This document shows, piece after piece, positions 53,808 to 64,000 of a stretch of DNA of 64,000 nt. The notes under the pieces were generated by a model. It did no database searches. It saw only the letters and a program-made list of their open reading frames with translations, and was not told the DNA's origin. Source of the stretch: Harmothoe impar (lineage: Eukaryota > Annelida > Polychaeta > Phyllodocida > Polynoidae); assembly GCA_947462335.1 (NCBI GenBank), contig OX381715.1, positions 41,392,650 through 41,456,649 on the forward strand. Reading direction: 5' to 3'. Numbering within the stretch: the stretch's first letter is position 1; the number at the start of each line of letters is the position of its first letter. The translations under genes were made by a program, and so were the position numbers.

Positions 53808-54037
53808 TTAACACTTTAAGGGCGGCATGATGCCTTAATCTATCATGCCCTTGGTCGTCATGATGCATGAATGAAGCCCTATAACTAGTGGTGCATTCAA
53901 GCATCATGCTGACCCTATCGGGTTGATACCCTGCCATTGGGTCGACATGATGCACCGGCGAGTTACTCGCGGGCCTGTATTGGTGCATCATGACGACAAA
54001 TGTCATCTTTAAACGACATCCTTCCTCAAAGGGACAA
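53808..54037. mobile_element. TTAA-CCCTTT family copy
   Basis: The left end TTAACACTTTAAGGGCGGCA pairs with the right end CATCCTTCCTCAAAGGGACAA. A partial further copy (54038-54210, GACAGCATTTCGCTAAAAGG) follows directly. Confidence 0.6.
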
Positions 54038-54221
54038 TAGGACAGCATTTCGCTAAAAGGTGACTTTTACGAGTAGCTCAGCGGTGCTACATAGTCATTG
54101 ATGCATCATGGTGGACCTTCAGGAGTGTATCAACCCCATGGGCTTAAATACAGTACTGGCGAGTTACTCGCCTGGGTTGCTTGTATGTTGGTAATGGACT
54201 TTAAGTATACGGAATATGACG

Positions 54222-54493
54222 TTAACCCTTTAAGGACAGCATTATGTATCAATGCATCATGTGAAGCATGAATGCAGCCCGTGTGAGTTACTCGCTAGAG
54301 CTGCATGATGACACATGTTTACTTTTAGCGGTATCAGTTTCTTGGTGAGATTTCCTCACCCGCAACCAGTCTAATGTTTGACTCTGTACAGTGATGACAG
54401 AGACATCGAGGGAGTCATGCATTAAGCCCAGAGTGGGAGGGGAGTGTTTTTCCGCAATTTCTTTTTAGCGGCATGCGATCCATAAAGGGTTAA
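54222..54493. mobile_element. TTAA-CCCTTT family copy, 272 bp, both ends intact
   Basis: The left end TTAACCCTTTAAGGACAGCA pairs with the right end GCGATCCATAAAGGGTTAA, with TTAA at both boundaries. The part before the right end is less like other copies. Confidence 0.7.
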
Positions 54494-54967
54494 TAGTTAC
54501 ATTCAAATGACCAACTCTTACATTGTATGAAAAAATTAATATGTAATTAAGATACATCAAAAGTCCATTAAAGTCCAGGCCAATATGGTTAATAAGATAG
54601 GCATGGAATATAATGGACTTCAAGTATACATTTATTACATGCATTGCCTTTCTGTTGACTATTATGTGGCTAATGTCTGTTACTATATCCTAAGACGACT
54701 ACCCCCCGCCACCATCCAAACCCTTGGAATACTGCGACCGTTCCCTTATAGAATATTTATATATCAAGGTTTACTACTCAATTTAATGGCACCATCTGCA
54801 AACTGATTATTCAAAACACGCCATTTCGTTAAATTACCACATTCAAACATGTTATTGTCCAAAAGTGGTCCGATTCGTGAGTGGGTCATTGTCACATGCT
54901 TTACACAGATATCGACTTCAGACAACCCTCCCCATTGTATACAGTTCTCAGATAGGACGCTCTTATA
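54494..54967. other. No gene seen
   Basis: AT-rich; the 73-codon frame at 54585 has no recognisable features. Confidence 0.35.
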
Positions 54968-55208
54968 TCTAACCCTTTAAGGACGGCATGATGCCTAAAT
55001 GCATAATGCCCGTGGTCGTCATGATGCATGAATGCAGCCCTGGTCAGTAACTCCCCAGAGCTGCATTCAAGCATCATGTCGACCGTACAGGGTTGAGACG
55101 CTCCCAATGGGCCATCACGATGCACCAATGCAGCACTGTCAAGTTACTCGCTCGGGCTGCATTGGCGCATCATGAGATGTCACCTTTTAGCAACATGCGT
55201 CCTTAAAG
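54968..55208. mobile_element. TTAA-CCCTTT family copy
   Basis: The left end CTAACCCTTTAAGGACGGCA pairs with the right end CATGCGTCCTTAAAGCGCTT. The full core is present, with GAATGCAGCCCTGGTCAG and CGGGCTGCATTGGCGCATC. The TTAA boundaries have decayed. Confidence 0.65.
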
Positions 55209-55644
55209 CGCTTCCTGATAACCATGGTGTCTGTAGTCATCCCTATGTTGATACACTGTCCCTTGTTATCGTAACATACACCCGGTGGTATTTAAAGCAT
55301 GTAGTAGTTTCAATGTGCACTTTTCTAGTACAGTAACTGTAAAATAACATCAAAACATGGTAGGCACCAACGTTATCCCAACTCTCAAACAATGTTTCAA
55401 CGGTTCGGACTGAAAATGAATAGACATTTATTAATGAAGGTTCTTGTAATATAATATATACTTAATTTGCAGCGATAGTCAATTTACAGTACGGTGTTGG
55501 TGTATTAGGGCAGTAGATTATATGGTTGGTTTACGGTAAAAAAAAAATAAAAGACGTATTTTTGGTTTCACTATTTACAGTGTCCTATAATGTAATAAAT
55601 AGAACATAATGTTGTAAGAAAAAAAAGACAAACATCGATTACAT
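55209..55644. other. No gene seen
   Basis: AT-rich without repeats. Confidence 0.35.
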
Positions 55645-55850
55645 ATCATGTCACCGTTGGCTTAGAGAACAAAATAAATGGCCTGATTGTATTTTACAGA
55701 TGTTACTAAATGCATGTGTGTCGTAAGCCTTGGACAACGGTAATTATCCGCGGCAGGGGCCTTGGGCAATTACCCTGTCCTTGGCTTATAACACGTATAC
55801 AGAGGCTCACTTGTACCATATCTACTACTTGCTTCACTGTTGTTTTACAC
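55645..55850 (+). repeat. Interspersed repeat copy (GTTGGCTTAGAGAACAAAAT family)
   Basis: It contains GTTGGCTTAGAGAACAAAAT, CGTAAGCCTTGGACAACGG, TTGGGCAATTACCCTGTCC, TTGGCTTATAACAC and CACTTGTACCATATCTA, in common with copies at 15.2, 23.3 and 6.2 kb. Confidence 0.6.
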
Positions 55851-56077
55851 CATCTGTATGTTCGGTGCTGATATCACTGATCGGACAAACACGTCAATGT
55901 TTTCACAAAAGCAGACGGCGCATGTTAATATATATCTTTATTTGTGTCATTCAGTTGTAGTCTTTATACTTAGTATCTGCACATATTGAGGGGGGGGGGT
56001 TAACTCGACGAAACATCAATAAAATAGGACATGATAATCAAACAATAGAAAAACACGACAGAAACAACCTGACTTTG

Positions 56078-56435
56078 TTAACCCTTTAAGGACTGCATAG
56101 TGTCTTTATAAAGGGGGAGAAGGTGTGGTCAGGTACTCAACCCTTTATATACGGCGGCACAGGGTTTAATATGCAGTATGCCCCTGGTCGTCACGTCGCA
56201 TGAAGGTAGCCCTGCTAGGGATGCATTCATGCATCATGTCAATCCTTCGGGAGCGCATCAACCCCATGGGCAGACACGATCCATGGCTGCAGCAGTGGCA
56301 AGTTACTCATGACTGTACTCATGCATCATGACAACAAAGGGCATGATGCAGGAATGCAGCACTCGCCAAAGCTGCATTGGTGCAGCATAATGACAAATGT
56401 CATCCTTTAGCGACATGCCGCCCTTAAATGGTTAA
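56078..56435. mobile_element. TTAA-CCCTTT family copy with doubled left end
   Basis: A left end (TTAACCCTTTAAGGACTGCA) at 56078 is followed at about 56138 by a second one (CAACCCTTTATATACGGCGG). A single right end, GCCGCCCTTAAATGGTTAA, closes at 56435. Probably a truncated copy next to or containing a full one. Confidence 0.6.
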
Positions 56436-56674
56436 CATTGTATAGATAACAGAATAATGCCTCTTCTATATAGAGGCTATATTTGGAGGACACTCGTGAT
56501 TATCTTGTTAAAGGTGTGCACCTGCAAGCATTAGACTTAGTCACACGCTATATGTTCACATTAAACTATACATCATCTGGCGGCATGGTGCCTTATGGTA
56601 CCGATGCTGCGATAGGTACATGTGTACTCCCCAATGTTCACGATGTCGAGTATCAAGTTTCCCCTCTCTCCATC

Positions 56675-56678
<4 letters not shown>

Positions 56679-56753
<75 letters not shown>

Positions 56754-56766
56754 CTCTCTCTCTCTC
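56679..56766. repeat. (TC)n microsatellite
   Basis: About 88 bases of TC with one CG interruption; Ser/Leu frames here are artefacts. Confidence 0.95.
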
Positions 56767-57548
56767 TTCAAGTCACTATTTACTTTTCTTTTAACCCACC
56801 AAGTCCCATCATTTGATTTATCTAGTTCCTCCTTTAATATCGAAAATGAACCGCCTGTGATTAGGGCCAGTTACGGGCCTGGTAACCCCCACCCTCCCAC
56901 ACACACAACACCCACGTGGCGTATACCTAGCATGTAGAGACCTGTTCAGTTTATACAAATACTCTCCTCCCCTTCTCACCTTATCAGCATCTTATCATAA
57001 CCCAATCAACTTGTGAACCCACCCGGGTAGGAGTTCAGTTTGTGAAGGGTCCTCAAGGCGTCATGTTTACGTTATATAGTCGTCATGTACCAACCATACA
57101 GCTGTTTTTTTGGATACCTGCCATTTTGAATTTCCCCAACTCCCCTCATTTGACCCTTCATATAAGCGGGCTTGACTCTATTTTACCAGAGCCACGTCGG
57201 AGACACAGTTGACTGCTTTACTTTTCTCTGTGTATTGTATAGAGATGGCTAGTTTAGTGTCAGTTTTACAGCTCATCAATCGGGTAGTTATCAACATTTC
57301 TAGAGAGAAGTAAAACGTGACAAGGGCTAGTTATGGGTCTGATACAGAACCTAATGTTCGTTGATAAAACAAAGAAAAGCCATTGGGGAATGACTCCAAT
57401 AGCTATCATAAAGAAAAAAGTGTGGATACGTGCACCAAGAAAAAAACAACACCAACTAGCATTATCAGTGTCTATGACCGACATGACACGCTGTACCAGC
57501 AGCTGTATTAGTGTCTAGGGTCATACATGGCACGCATTGAATAAACCA
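56767..57548. other. No gene seen
   Basis: No convincing frame or repeat in about 780 bases. Confidence 0.35.
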
Positions 57549-57772
57549 TTCAACCATTTAAGGACAGAATGTCGCTAGAACTCTTTTGTTATGATGCACC
57601 TATGCAGCTACAGCATTGGTACAATAGCCCGCCCCTTTGGGAGTCTCTGAACCCTGTAGGGTTGACATGATGATTGAATGCAGCAGTGGCGAGTTACTCG
57701 CTAGGGATGCATTCATGCATGACGACTAAGAACATTATGTATTAGGTCATTATGTCATCCTAATAGGGTTAA
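57549..57772. mobile_element. TTAA-CCCTTT family copy
   Basis: The left end TTCAACCATTTAAGGACAGA pairs with the right end GTCATCCTAATAGGGTTAA. GGCGAGTTACTCGCTAGG lies in the core. Confidence 0.6.
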
Positions 57773-57970
57773 CCATGCTGTTAGCTACTGATTATTATGC
57801 CTATTTGCCTCCCTCCAGTTAGAAAAGAAACACAAAACGTGGGAAGGAAATAAAAAAAAATAAAAAAGAATCAGAATCCATGCATATTCAGATTATCCCG
57901 GGGCATTATTCCGTGTTGTGATACCTGTTCAGGAGTCATCGCCTGGTTCTGTCTGTCATCAGCAGCGTTC

Positions 57971-58201
57971 TTAACTCTTTAATGACGACATCATGCCTTG
58001 GTTGTCATGATGCATGAATACAGCGCTGGCGATTAACTCGCTAGTGCTGCATCCATGCATCATGCCGACCCTATGGGATTGAGACACTCCTGAGGGGGCG
58101 GTGTGATGACCTATGTACCATACTCGCCAGTGCTGGCGCATCTTTGATGCAATATGCTGACATTATGTCATTTTTTATACATGCTTTCCTTAAGGAGTTA
58201 A
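57971..58201. mobile_element. TTAA-CCCTTT family copy, 231 bp, sharing a TTAA with the next
   Basis: The left end TTAACTCTTTAATGACGACA pairs with the right end GCTTTCCTTAAGGAGTTAA. The right TTAA at 58198-58201 is also the left TTAA of the following copy. Confidence 0.72.
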
Positions 58202-58428
58202 CCCTTTAGCGACGGCATGGTGCTCTAATGCAATTTGTTGTCAAGATGCACGCACCGATACCGTGCCAGCGCTCCATTGAACAATGCATCGTGCTGAAAA
58301 TATCTACCTGATATCGTCGGCATGATGCATGAATGCAGCACTGACGAGTTAATTACTAAAGCAAACATCATAAATTGCGACAAAGAGCGAAACACATTAA
58401 AAGAACTACACCGTCTTTAAAGGGTTAA
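58198..58428. mobile_element. TTAA-CCCTTT family copy, 231 bp, abutting
   Basis: The left end TTAACCCTTTAGCGACGG and the right end CCGTCTTTAAAGGGTTAA match in 16 of 18 inverted positions, and the length equals that of the preceding copy. Confidence 0.75.
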
Positions 58429-58851
58429 TGGGAATCAGCAATTATCTCCCAGGGATAAAAAGTAAATGAGGATGCGGCGTGGTATCTAAGGTGCTGCTTT
58501 TGGCTATATCAGCTCCACCTTCTTCACCGGTATATATAATGACCGGCTTAATACCCTGCGTGACGCCTCTTTAAGTCTGCCTCAAGGCACCTCTAGGGTA
58601 TATACAATCAGTGTAGACCTTTATAAACACATTATTTTATAAGAGCGATGCATCTTGGTACTATCCATATGTACAGTGAAGTGGGTAAAATCGAGTTCAA
58701 GGAAACATCTTTTCAACTCTAAGCCTCTTGCTTATATTGTAAGCGTCCAATGCTATGAGTTATATTTACATATAGGTAGCTGGCACTAGAGTTGATGCTC
58801 CAATTGATGTTTAGTGTTTACCCTTGAACTGGAAGGGGCTGTCATCCTCAA
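58429..58851. other. No gene seen
   Basis: No convincing frame or repeat. Confidence 0.35.
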
Positions 58852-59109
58852 TTATATTTTCAATGGGTGGTCTTTCCAGTTTCTGTGAAGTTTATCTTTC
58901 AGCAGATTAATACTATCCATCATGACTACATCATTTGGGAGGCTGTTCCATGCTGCTATACATGAGTTTTGAAAGGCAGTTCTTAACTTTGACCAGGTGT
59001 TCTCTTTTCTTGAATGTTTCCATATTTTAATCCTGAGATACTTATGTTTACCGAAGAGCTGGTACCCCTCTATCAAGTCCCCTATGTGGTAGATAATAAA
59101 AATAACCAC
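58852..59109 (-). pseudogene. 5'-truncated LINE ORF2, C-terminal fragment
   Basis: The 85-residue minus-strand frame reads GDLIEGYQLFGKHKYL..., then TAFQNSCIAAWNSLPNDVVM and SINLLKDKLHRNW. This matches the conserved C-terminal pattern downstream of many CR1/L2-type reverse transcriptases: 'R-DLIE-YK-L...', 'F--R---WN-LP--VV-A-S---FK--LD--W'. No RT core is present upstream, so the copy is heavily 5'-truncated, as is usual for LINE insertions. It differs from the LINE at 0.9-3.8 kb, whose C-terminus lacks this motif, so it represents a second LINE lineage. The listed start is not a real initiation site. Confidence 0.72.
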
Positions 59110-59229
59110 GACAGGCTGGCTGGCGGGCTAAGTGGTAGAATCTCTATGAGGCCCCCAGTCAGTTTGCCGTGTTTTCTTTTTGACATACACTCAGTTACGA
59201 GGAGGTTATCCAAGTGTCTAGGGTCATAC

Positions 59230-59683
59230 ATAACCAAGGTGTGAAGTCATTTGTCTTTGCCGTCCACCGTGGGTTAAGAGGTGGTTAGATCTAGCAAGTG
59301 TCGAGCATGTCTGATTGGCCACATGCCCTGTTGTTGATGATCTGCCCACCACAGATGGAACTAGCGATGAACCTGTTGCTTATTCTTATTCGCTGTGACA
59401 TGAATGCAGCCCTGCCCACTCCCCCTGGGGCTGCATTTATGTATAATGCCGTTCTCAAGGTATTGATATACATACCCTTAGATTCGGCGTTATGTGTTAG
59501 ATAGACTACGCCTGGACACGGTTCTTCCATATACCTACTGCCCCACAGCGTCAAGACGAGGTGTTATACATTGAGTCGATGACCAGTGGGCAGTGGGTAT
59601 ATGGAAGGACCCTGGCCAGGTGTAGTCTATCTGACTTAAACCAAAGCGGAGGGCCAAGAGAAAGGAATTCACACCTTGGTTAT
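59230..59683. mobile_element. 454-bp foldback element with 49-bp inverted ends
   Basis: The left arm ATAACCAAGGTGTGAA...GTGGGTTAAG (59230-59278) pairs with the right arm CTTAAACC...TTCACACCTTGGTTAT (59635-59683). A second inner inverted pair, AGATAGACTACGCCTGG (about 59499) and CCAGGTGTAGTCTATCT (about 59616), also pairs. A TTAA-family fragment (GAATGCAGCCC...GGGGCTGCATTTATG, about 59402-59455) sits within it. Confidence 0.65.
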
Positions 59684-59699
59684 TTCCACTTAGACTCAC

Positions 59700-60120
59700 A
59701 TAACCTTCTAGCTGTGGTTTAAAATAGTTAGACAATGGTTATGAAAGGGTAGGTAGGATTAACCACAGCTTATAAAGCTGTGGTTAATTCTATTTACCCT
59801 TTCATAACCATAGTCTAACTATTACTTAAACCACAGCGGAGGGCTAAGACAAAGGAGTTCACACCTCGGTTATTTCCACTTAGACTCACATAACCTCACA
59901 GCTGTGGTTTAAAACGGATAGACTATGGTTATGTGAGGCTAACTCAAAATATGACTACTGTAGGCTGGCGGGCACCCTATAAGGGTGCCAGCCAGTTTAC
60001 AGTGGTTATTTTGAGTTAGCCTCTCATAACCATAGTCTATCTATTACTTAACCCTCGTGTAGCCTATGCAATATAACCAAGGTGCGAATCCTTTGTCTTA
60101 GCAGTCCACTGTGGGTTAAG
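59700..60120. mobile_element. Two further nested foldbacks of the same family
   Basis: At about 59708-59838, AGCTGTGGTTTAAAATAGTT and its inverse AACTATTACTTAAACCACAG flank a centre near TTAACCACAGCTTATAAAGC. At about 59900-60055, CAGCTGTGGTTTAAAACGG, GGCTAACTCAAAATA and GGCTGGCGGGCACCC pair with their inverses GGGTGCCAGCC, TATTTTGAGTTAGCC and ATTACTTAACC. Copies of the outer arm seen at 59230-59683 recur at 59825-59873 and 60073-60120 in opposing orientation. Confidence 0.6.
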
Positions 60121-60225
60121 CATTGATACAGCTCTAGCATGTAACTCGCCGGGGCTGTGTTCATGCATCTTAACGACAAAATAACATGGCACATTGAAGC
60201 ACTATAAGAGCCTAAAGTTGCGGAT
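60121..60225. repeat. TTAA-CCCTTT family fragment
   Basis: GTAACTCGCCGGGGCTGTGTTCATGCATC and GCACATTGAAGCACTAT-type blocks survive from the right half of the family; ends absent. Confidence 0.4.
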
Positions 60226-60337
60226 TTGTCTGCAGCAAGTGATTCATTGAAGTTTGTGAAGAATCTACCGGACGATAAAATCCACAGAACTTCTGTAGCT
60301 CGTCTTTAGCGGCTGAAATGGTGCATTTAACTATCTA

Positions 60338-60566
60338 AAATGTCTAAAAGGTGGCATTTGTCGGTATGATGCACCAATGTAGCCCTGGCAAGTAACTCGC
60401 CAGGGCCACATTCATGCATCATGCTGACTCTTTTGGAGTGTAATAGCCCAATAGGGTCGGCATGATGATTGAATGCAGCCCTGACACGCGCTAGGGCTGC
60501 ATTCAATCATCATGGTAACAGACAAGGTAGTATATTAAAGCATTATGTGGCCGTCAAAGGGTTTAA
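60338..60566. mobile_element. TTAA-CCCTTT family copy
   Basis: The left end has decayed (AAAAGGTGGCATTTGTCGG); the right end is TGTGGCCGTCAAAGGGTTTAA. The core palindromes are well preserved (GCAGCCCTGACACGCGC then TAGGGCTGCATTC). Confidence 0.6.
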
Positions 60567-61395
60567 GTTGCTGAAAGTCCAACATTTTAAAGCCTCGTTG
60601 AGAGACTATAGAGGAGTTCATTCAACTGCTTCTCCTGTCAGACAAACCCACACGGCCTTTTTCCCTTTCACGTCAGAGGTTCTGTTTAATAGTCTGTCAT
60701 ATAAGGCAAACAAACGCCTGTTGAGTTCACACATGCTCTTCCCTTCCCAGTTAATACAAACATTTTATTTTAGGTCAAATGTTTTGATATGATCAGATAT
60801 GTTGTATAAAATTTTCTCAGTTTACTAGGTTTGCTTCTATGTTTAACTGTTTTGGACTATGAGCCTGTCTACCCATGACATGTTCAGGCCCTATCCCTGT
60901 CAGATAAAGCCCCATCAACCCTATGTAAAGGCTCAAGTGCCGGTCTTAGTTCCACACTTATTGTTGGTGGTGGGGCAGTAAGCTTGGACGTTTAAGCTGG
61001 CATGATCCTAGGATCTTTCACAAGGCAACGGCCGTACGGTGAACACTTAAAACCCGTCAAGGTGGGTTAATCCCTTGGTGTACAAGTAGCTAGTTTTTCA
61101 TCAGCTTTTTGCCATAAGACCATAATAGCATACACTTCCCAACAAAGCTGAGAAAATAGGGCCGTCCCAAGCTGTTTTCTGACATATTCAAGCCTTAAGT
61201 CAGTGTTTCATACAATAGGAGTATAATATTATAGTGTTTTGCCACATATGTACAAAGAATTGTATAGAAAAGTAGCTAAATATCTATATAACTCTCTCAG
61301 GATATAGGTTTCAATGTTCTCTCTCCAGATATTCCCTTTTGAACAGAAATATACTAAGGGCTAGTAATGTATGACTTCTGAATGAGAACCACCAC
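60567..61395. other. No gene seen
   Basis: No convincing coding sequence or repeat. Confidence 0.35.
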
Positions 61396-61470
61396 CACAG
61401 ACTCCATAGCACTGTGGCAGAATGCATGCCTTCATATTCAAAGGTTGATGGTTCTCGTCCTGGTCTAGCA
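61396..61470 (+). mobile_element. tRNA-like SINE head or tRNA pseudogene
   Basis: TAGCACTGTGGCAGAATGCATGCC resembles the A-box and D-arm of a tRNA-derived SINE, and AAGGTTGATGGTTCTCGTCC a B-box (GGTTCGANTCC with two changes). Spacing is about right. No complete cloverleaf is apparent. Confidence 0.5.
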
Positions 61471-61609
61471 ACACCTTTGTCCATTTTCAGACAATTTCAT
61501 ATAACTTGTTCCAATATGACACAAAGGTCCCCTGGTCATCTATGGTCAAAGTAGAGAATGTACCTGCACAGAAAACTGCGCAGTGAACGGGAATAGCATC
61601 ATATTGATC

Positions 61610-61864
61610 CACCTTAAGCGTCACATGGTGCTTTAATGCAATATGCCCCTTGTCCACATCATGCACCAAAGCAGCCTCGGCAAGTAACTCACCTGTGCTG
61701 CTTTCATGCATCATGCTGACTCTTCTGGATTGTATATTAAACCACATAGGGTTGGCATGATGCTTGAATGCATCCCTGGTCAGCTACTCATCAGGGTTGC
61801 ATTTATGCATCAAGATGGTAAAGGACCTAATACATTAAAGCGCTATGAGGTCCTGAATGATTAA
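61610..61864. mobile_element. TTAA-CCCTTT family copy, sharing a TTAA with the next
   Basis: The left end CCTTAAGCGTCACATGGTGC is diverged. The right end GAGGTCCTGAATGATTAA abuts the next copy at the shared TTAA (61861-61864). Confidence 0.6.
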
Positions 61865-62099
61865 CCCTTTGAGGACTAATATGCATCATGCCCTGGTCGT
61901 CATGATGCATGAAAGTAGCCCTGGCAAGTTACTCACTGGGGCTGCATTCAAGCATCATGCTGACCCTATGGGGATGAGACACTCCCGAAGAGTCGGTATG
62001 ATACACCAATGCAGCACTGGCGAGTTACTCACCAGGGTTGCAATGGTGCATCATGCCGACAAATGTAATTTTGAATGACATGCGTTCTTAAAGAGTTCA
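61861..62099. mobile_element. TTAA-CCCTTT family copy, abutting
   Basis: The left end TTAACCCTTTGAGGACTAAT pairs with the right end CATGCGTTCTTAAAGAGTTCA. GGCGAGTTACTCACCAGG lies in the core. Confidence 0.65.
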
Positions 62100-63735
62100 G
62101 TAAGCGCTCACAGTTCCCCAGCCCTGATTACAGACCTAATGACTTCACGTGTAGGGATTGCCAGTAATTAAGAGCGGGAGGCAATGCCTGGGGAGGCTGG
62201 GACTTGTCGAGGGCTTTAGTTTAAATGGTTTCACTCCCCCCGCTCCCGGTTGCTGCACTCAGCATCACAAGTGGGCGTTACCTGCGTTCTCAGTACTGTA
62301 GATACTCGCGTAGAAGCCGCGGCTAGTAGAGGAGTCGGATTGCCAGCATGGCTTAAAATAGGATCGGCTCCAACTGGGGGTTCGGCTTGTACGTAAGTTT
62401 TTACATGTCTACTATGTAATAAATTAGCAATTTTCAGACCCCGTGAGGCTTTTAGGATCTGTCAAAATGGGAGGTACAGCTATTATGCGACTTAAGCATG
62501 TATTTTACCAATGTCGGTCGGCCAAAATTTCGTTATCCAATAAAAGTCTGTAACGTTAAACTCATGGGAGAATCTCGTCCGACAGACAGAATCACGGCCA
62601 ATTCCATCAGTGGAATACTGCCTTTAAGGGAATATTCCACTGGCTTATGAGCGATGCTTCATGGAAGCAAAGGCACATATCTCTGGCTCACCTCAGAAAG
62701 TCACTTAAGGCTGAGGGCTTCCCTAGGGAAGCGAGTCGCGATCATTCAGGAATCAACCTGGACTCCCTTTAACTCTGTCGCTTTTTTCTGTATACTCACA
62801 TATTTAAGCAATATAGAATCTGTGGTTAAAAACAGCCGTTATCTCAGTTAAACACAAAGTTGTATAATCCTAAAACCGCCCTTATATAAGAATAAACGAT
62901 AGTTGAAATATTTGAACATCTACAGTTTACAGAAAAGAAATAAGACCCCCTTGAAAGACCCCTTTATGTAAAGCCCAAGCACCTCTAAGAGAATATGGCC
63001 ACTTATTTGAAAATCTAAAAGCAATGGGAGTGCTTAAAACAATGCCATTGTTTAGCAGTTTTTTTAGAACGCAGGTGATATTGTATGTATAGTGTTGAGT
63101 GCAGGGCCGGGACGCTGCTCCCTCTAGAATGAATAATGATAGGGAACAGTGTGCTTAAGAATCATTTTGTACCTTATCTAAACGGAAGTTAGCTGATGAC
63201 TAACTAACTGGCAATCTAATAACCATTATGAGAGTGCAATACCAGTATTTGTTATGGGAGTCCCTACAGTTGTCTGTATACTGTGTTCAGTTGTGATTCG
63301 TGTGTGTCATAGACATTTTGCTACATATTATATGATTATAATATAATTATATTCATTAACCTGGGACATTTTGCTGTGTAATCTGTTTGATTTCAACTTT
63401 GCCATTACTAAGCTGAACCTCCAGATGGAACATAAATTGAACAACAACAACTTAAAAAATATGTTAGAACTATTGCAAGAGGTTTTGTGTTTGAAATCAA
63501 AGCATCGGTTTAAATTTATAAGCCTCTTTTAAGGTTTGAAATTATGAAAGATGTGCTGGCCATCTGACAATCAGAGGAGGGAAATTAATTGAATTTTGTT
63601 CATATTAAAATCTGAAAAGAAAGTGAATTGATTTTTGGGCCTTGATTGAAATACCAACTCCCCTTTGAGTGAAACGCTTCATAAAATACTCGTTCACAGA
63701 GGTCAACAATGCAGTCCATCCGTTTTCTGACCTTG
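62100..63735. other. No gene seen; solo MITE end at 62.75 kb
   Basis: ATCAACCTGGACTCCC at 62752-62767, with GGGCTTCCCTAGGGAAGCGAGTC just before, resembles one end of the MITE at 38.27-39.01 kb. The rest is AT-rich without convincing frames. Confidence 0.4.
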
Positions 63736-63790
63736 TTAACTCTTTAAGGGCCACATACTAGCGCTTAATGCCGCATCGTCACGTATACAA
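63736..63790. repeat. TTAA-CCCTTT family left-end fragment
   Basis: TTAACTCTTTAAGGGCCACA and GCTTAATGCCGCATCGTC are present; similarity is lost within about 55 bases. Confidence 0.4.
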
Positions 63791-64000
63791 TGCACTGTAA
63801 TTACATCGGATTTCCTATCCAACAAAATGAAAAATCTAGAGTCCCCTTTCAATGCCATTATTGATTCCATAGACCCCAAAATTACCCATATTAGAGGACT
63901 GCTTTTGCCTAAAGCCATATACCATATGCATCCCATAGTAACGCTTTATGTATTAGATATAGTATGCCTATACGAGTGACTTGCTGTACAAGCGTTATAA

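Noticed and set aside
56483..56937. Ser/Leu-rich frames at 56.5-56.9 kb
   Set aside because: Driven by the (TC)n microsatellite at 56679-56766.

Overview
The window looks like non-coding, transposon-dense DNA from a marine-type invertebrate animal. The signs are a non-LTR retrotransposon with separate ORF1 and ORF2, a tyrosine-recombinase (Ngaro/DIRS-class) retrotransposon, tRNA-like SINE heads, many short inverted-repeat elements, (TA)n and (TC)n microsatellites, CRE-like sites and splice-like GTAAGT/GTATGT sites. There are no operons or Shine-Dalgarno-type sites. I cannot name the species or phylum. No host gene is seen complete; at most there is one candidate first exon (about 53.64 kb). 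All long open frames belong to mobile elements or tandem repeats.

Layout. 0-0.55 kb: GC-rich CRE-bearing edge and a minus-strand fragment resembling the N-terminal region of Harbinger/HARBI1 transposases. 0.8-5.7 kb: a minus-strand two-ORF LINE. Its ORF1 carries a C-terminal NADAR domain interrupted by one in-frame TAA, and its ORF2 has endonuclease plus reverse transcriptase with Asp-to-Asn in RT motif A. 8.6-10.2 kb: minus-strand remnant of a second DIRS/Ngaro-like element (Gag plus the start of a second ORF). 10.4-12.5 kb: about 2 kb segment bounded by inverted repeats that run into (TA)n, with an internal motif repeated in both orientations. 13-24 kb: a SINE head, a foldback, degenerate repeats, a 57-bp minisatellite of about 2.35 kb, and GACAGA repeats. 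23.7-63.8 kb: about 20 copies or fragments of one short TTAA-bounded inverted-repeat family, interleaved with other repeat families. 39.85-45.05 kb: a structurally complete Ngaro-like element on the minus strand with split direct repeats in the order A1-ORFs-B1-A2-B2. 58.9 kb: a 5'-truncated LINE fragment. 59.2-60.1 kb: a cluster of nested foldbacks.

How the parts work together. The Ngaro-like element encodes Gag, RT-RNase H and a tyrosine recombinase with all expected catalytic residues visible. RT-RNase H lies in the same frame as Gag, directly after one TGA, and the recombinase ORF overlaps the RT end in another frame. The LINE would need ORF1 for RNA binding and ORF2 for target-primed reverse transcription, but both ORFs carry a disabling change, so this copy is probably dead. 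The short elements are non-autonomous and would rely on enzymes encoded elsewhere. All family assignments come from reading motifs; no search was run.
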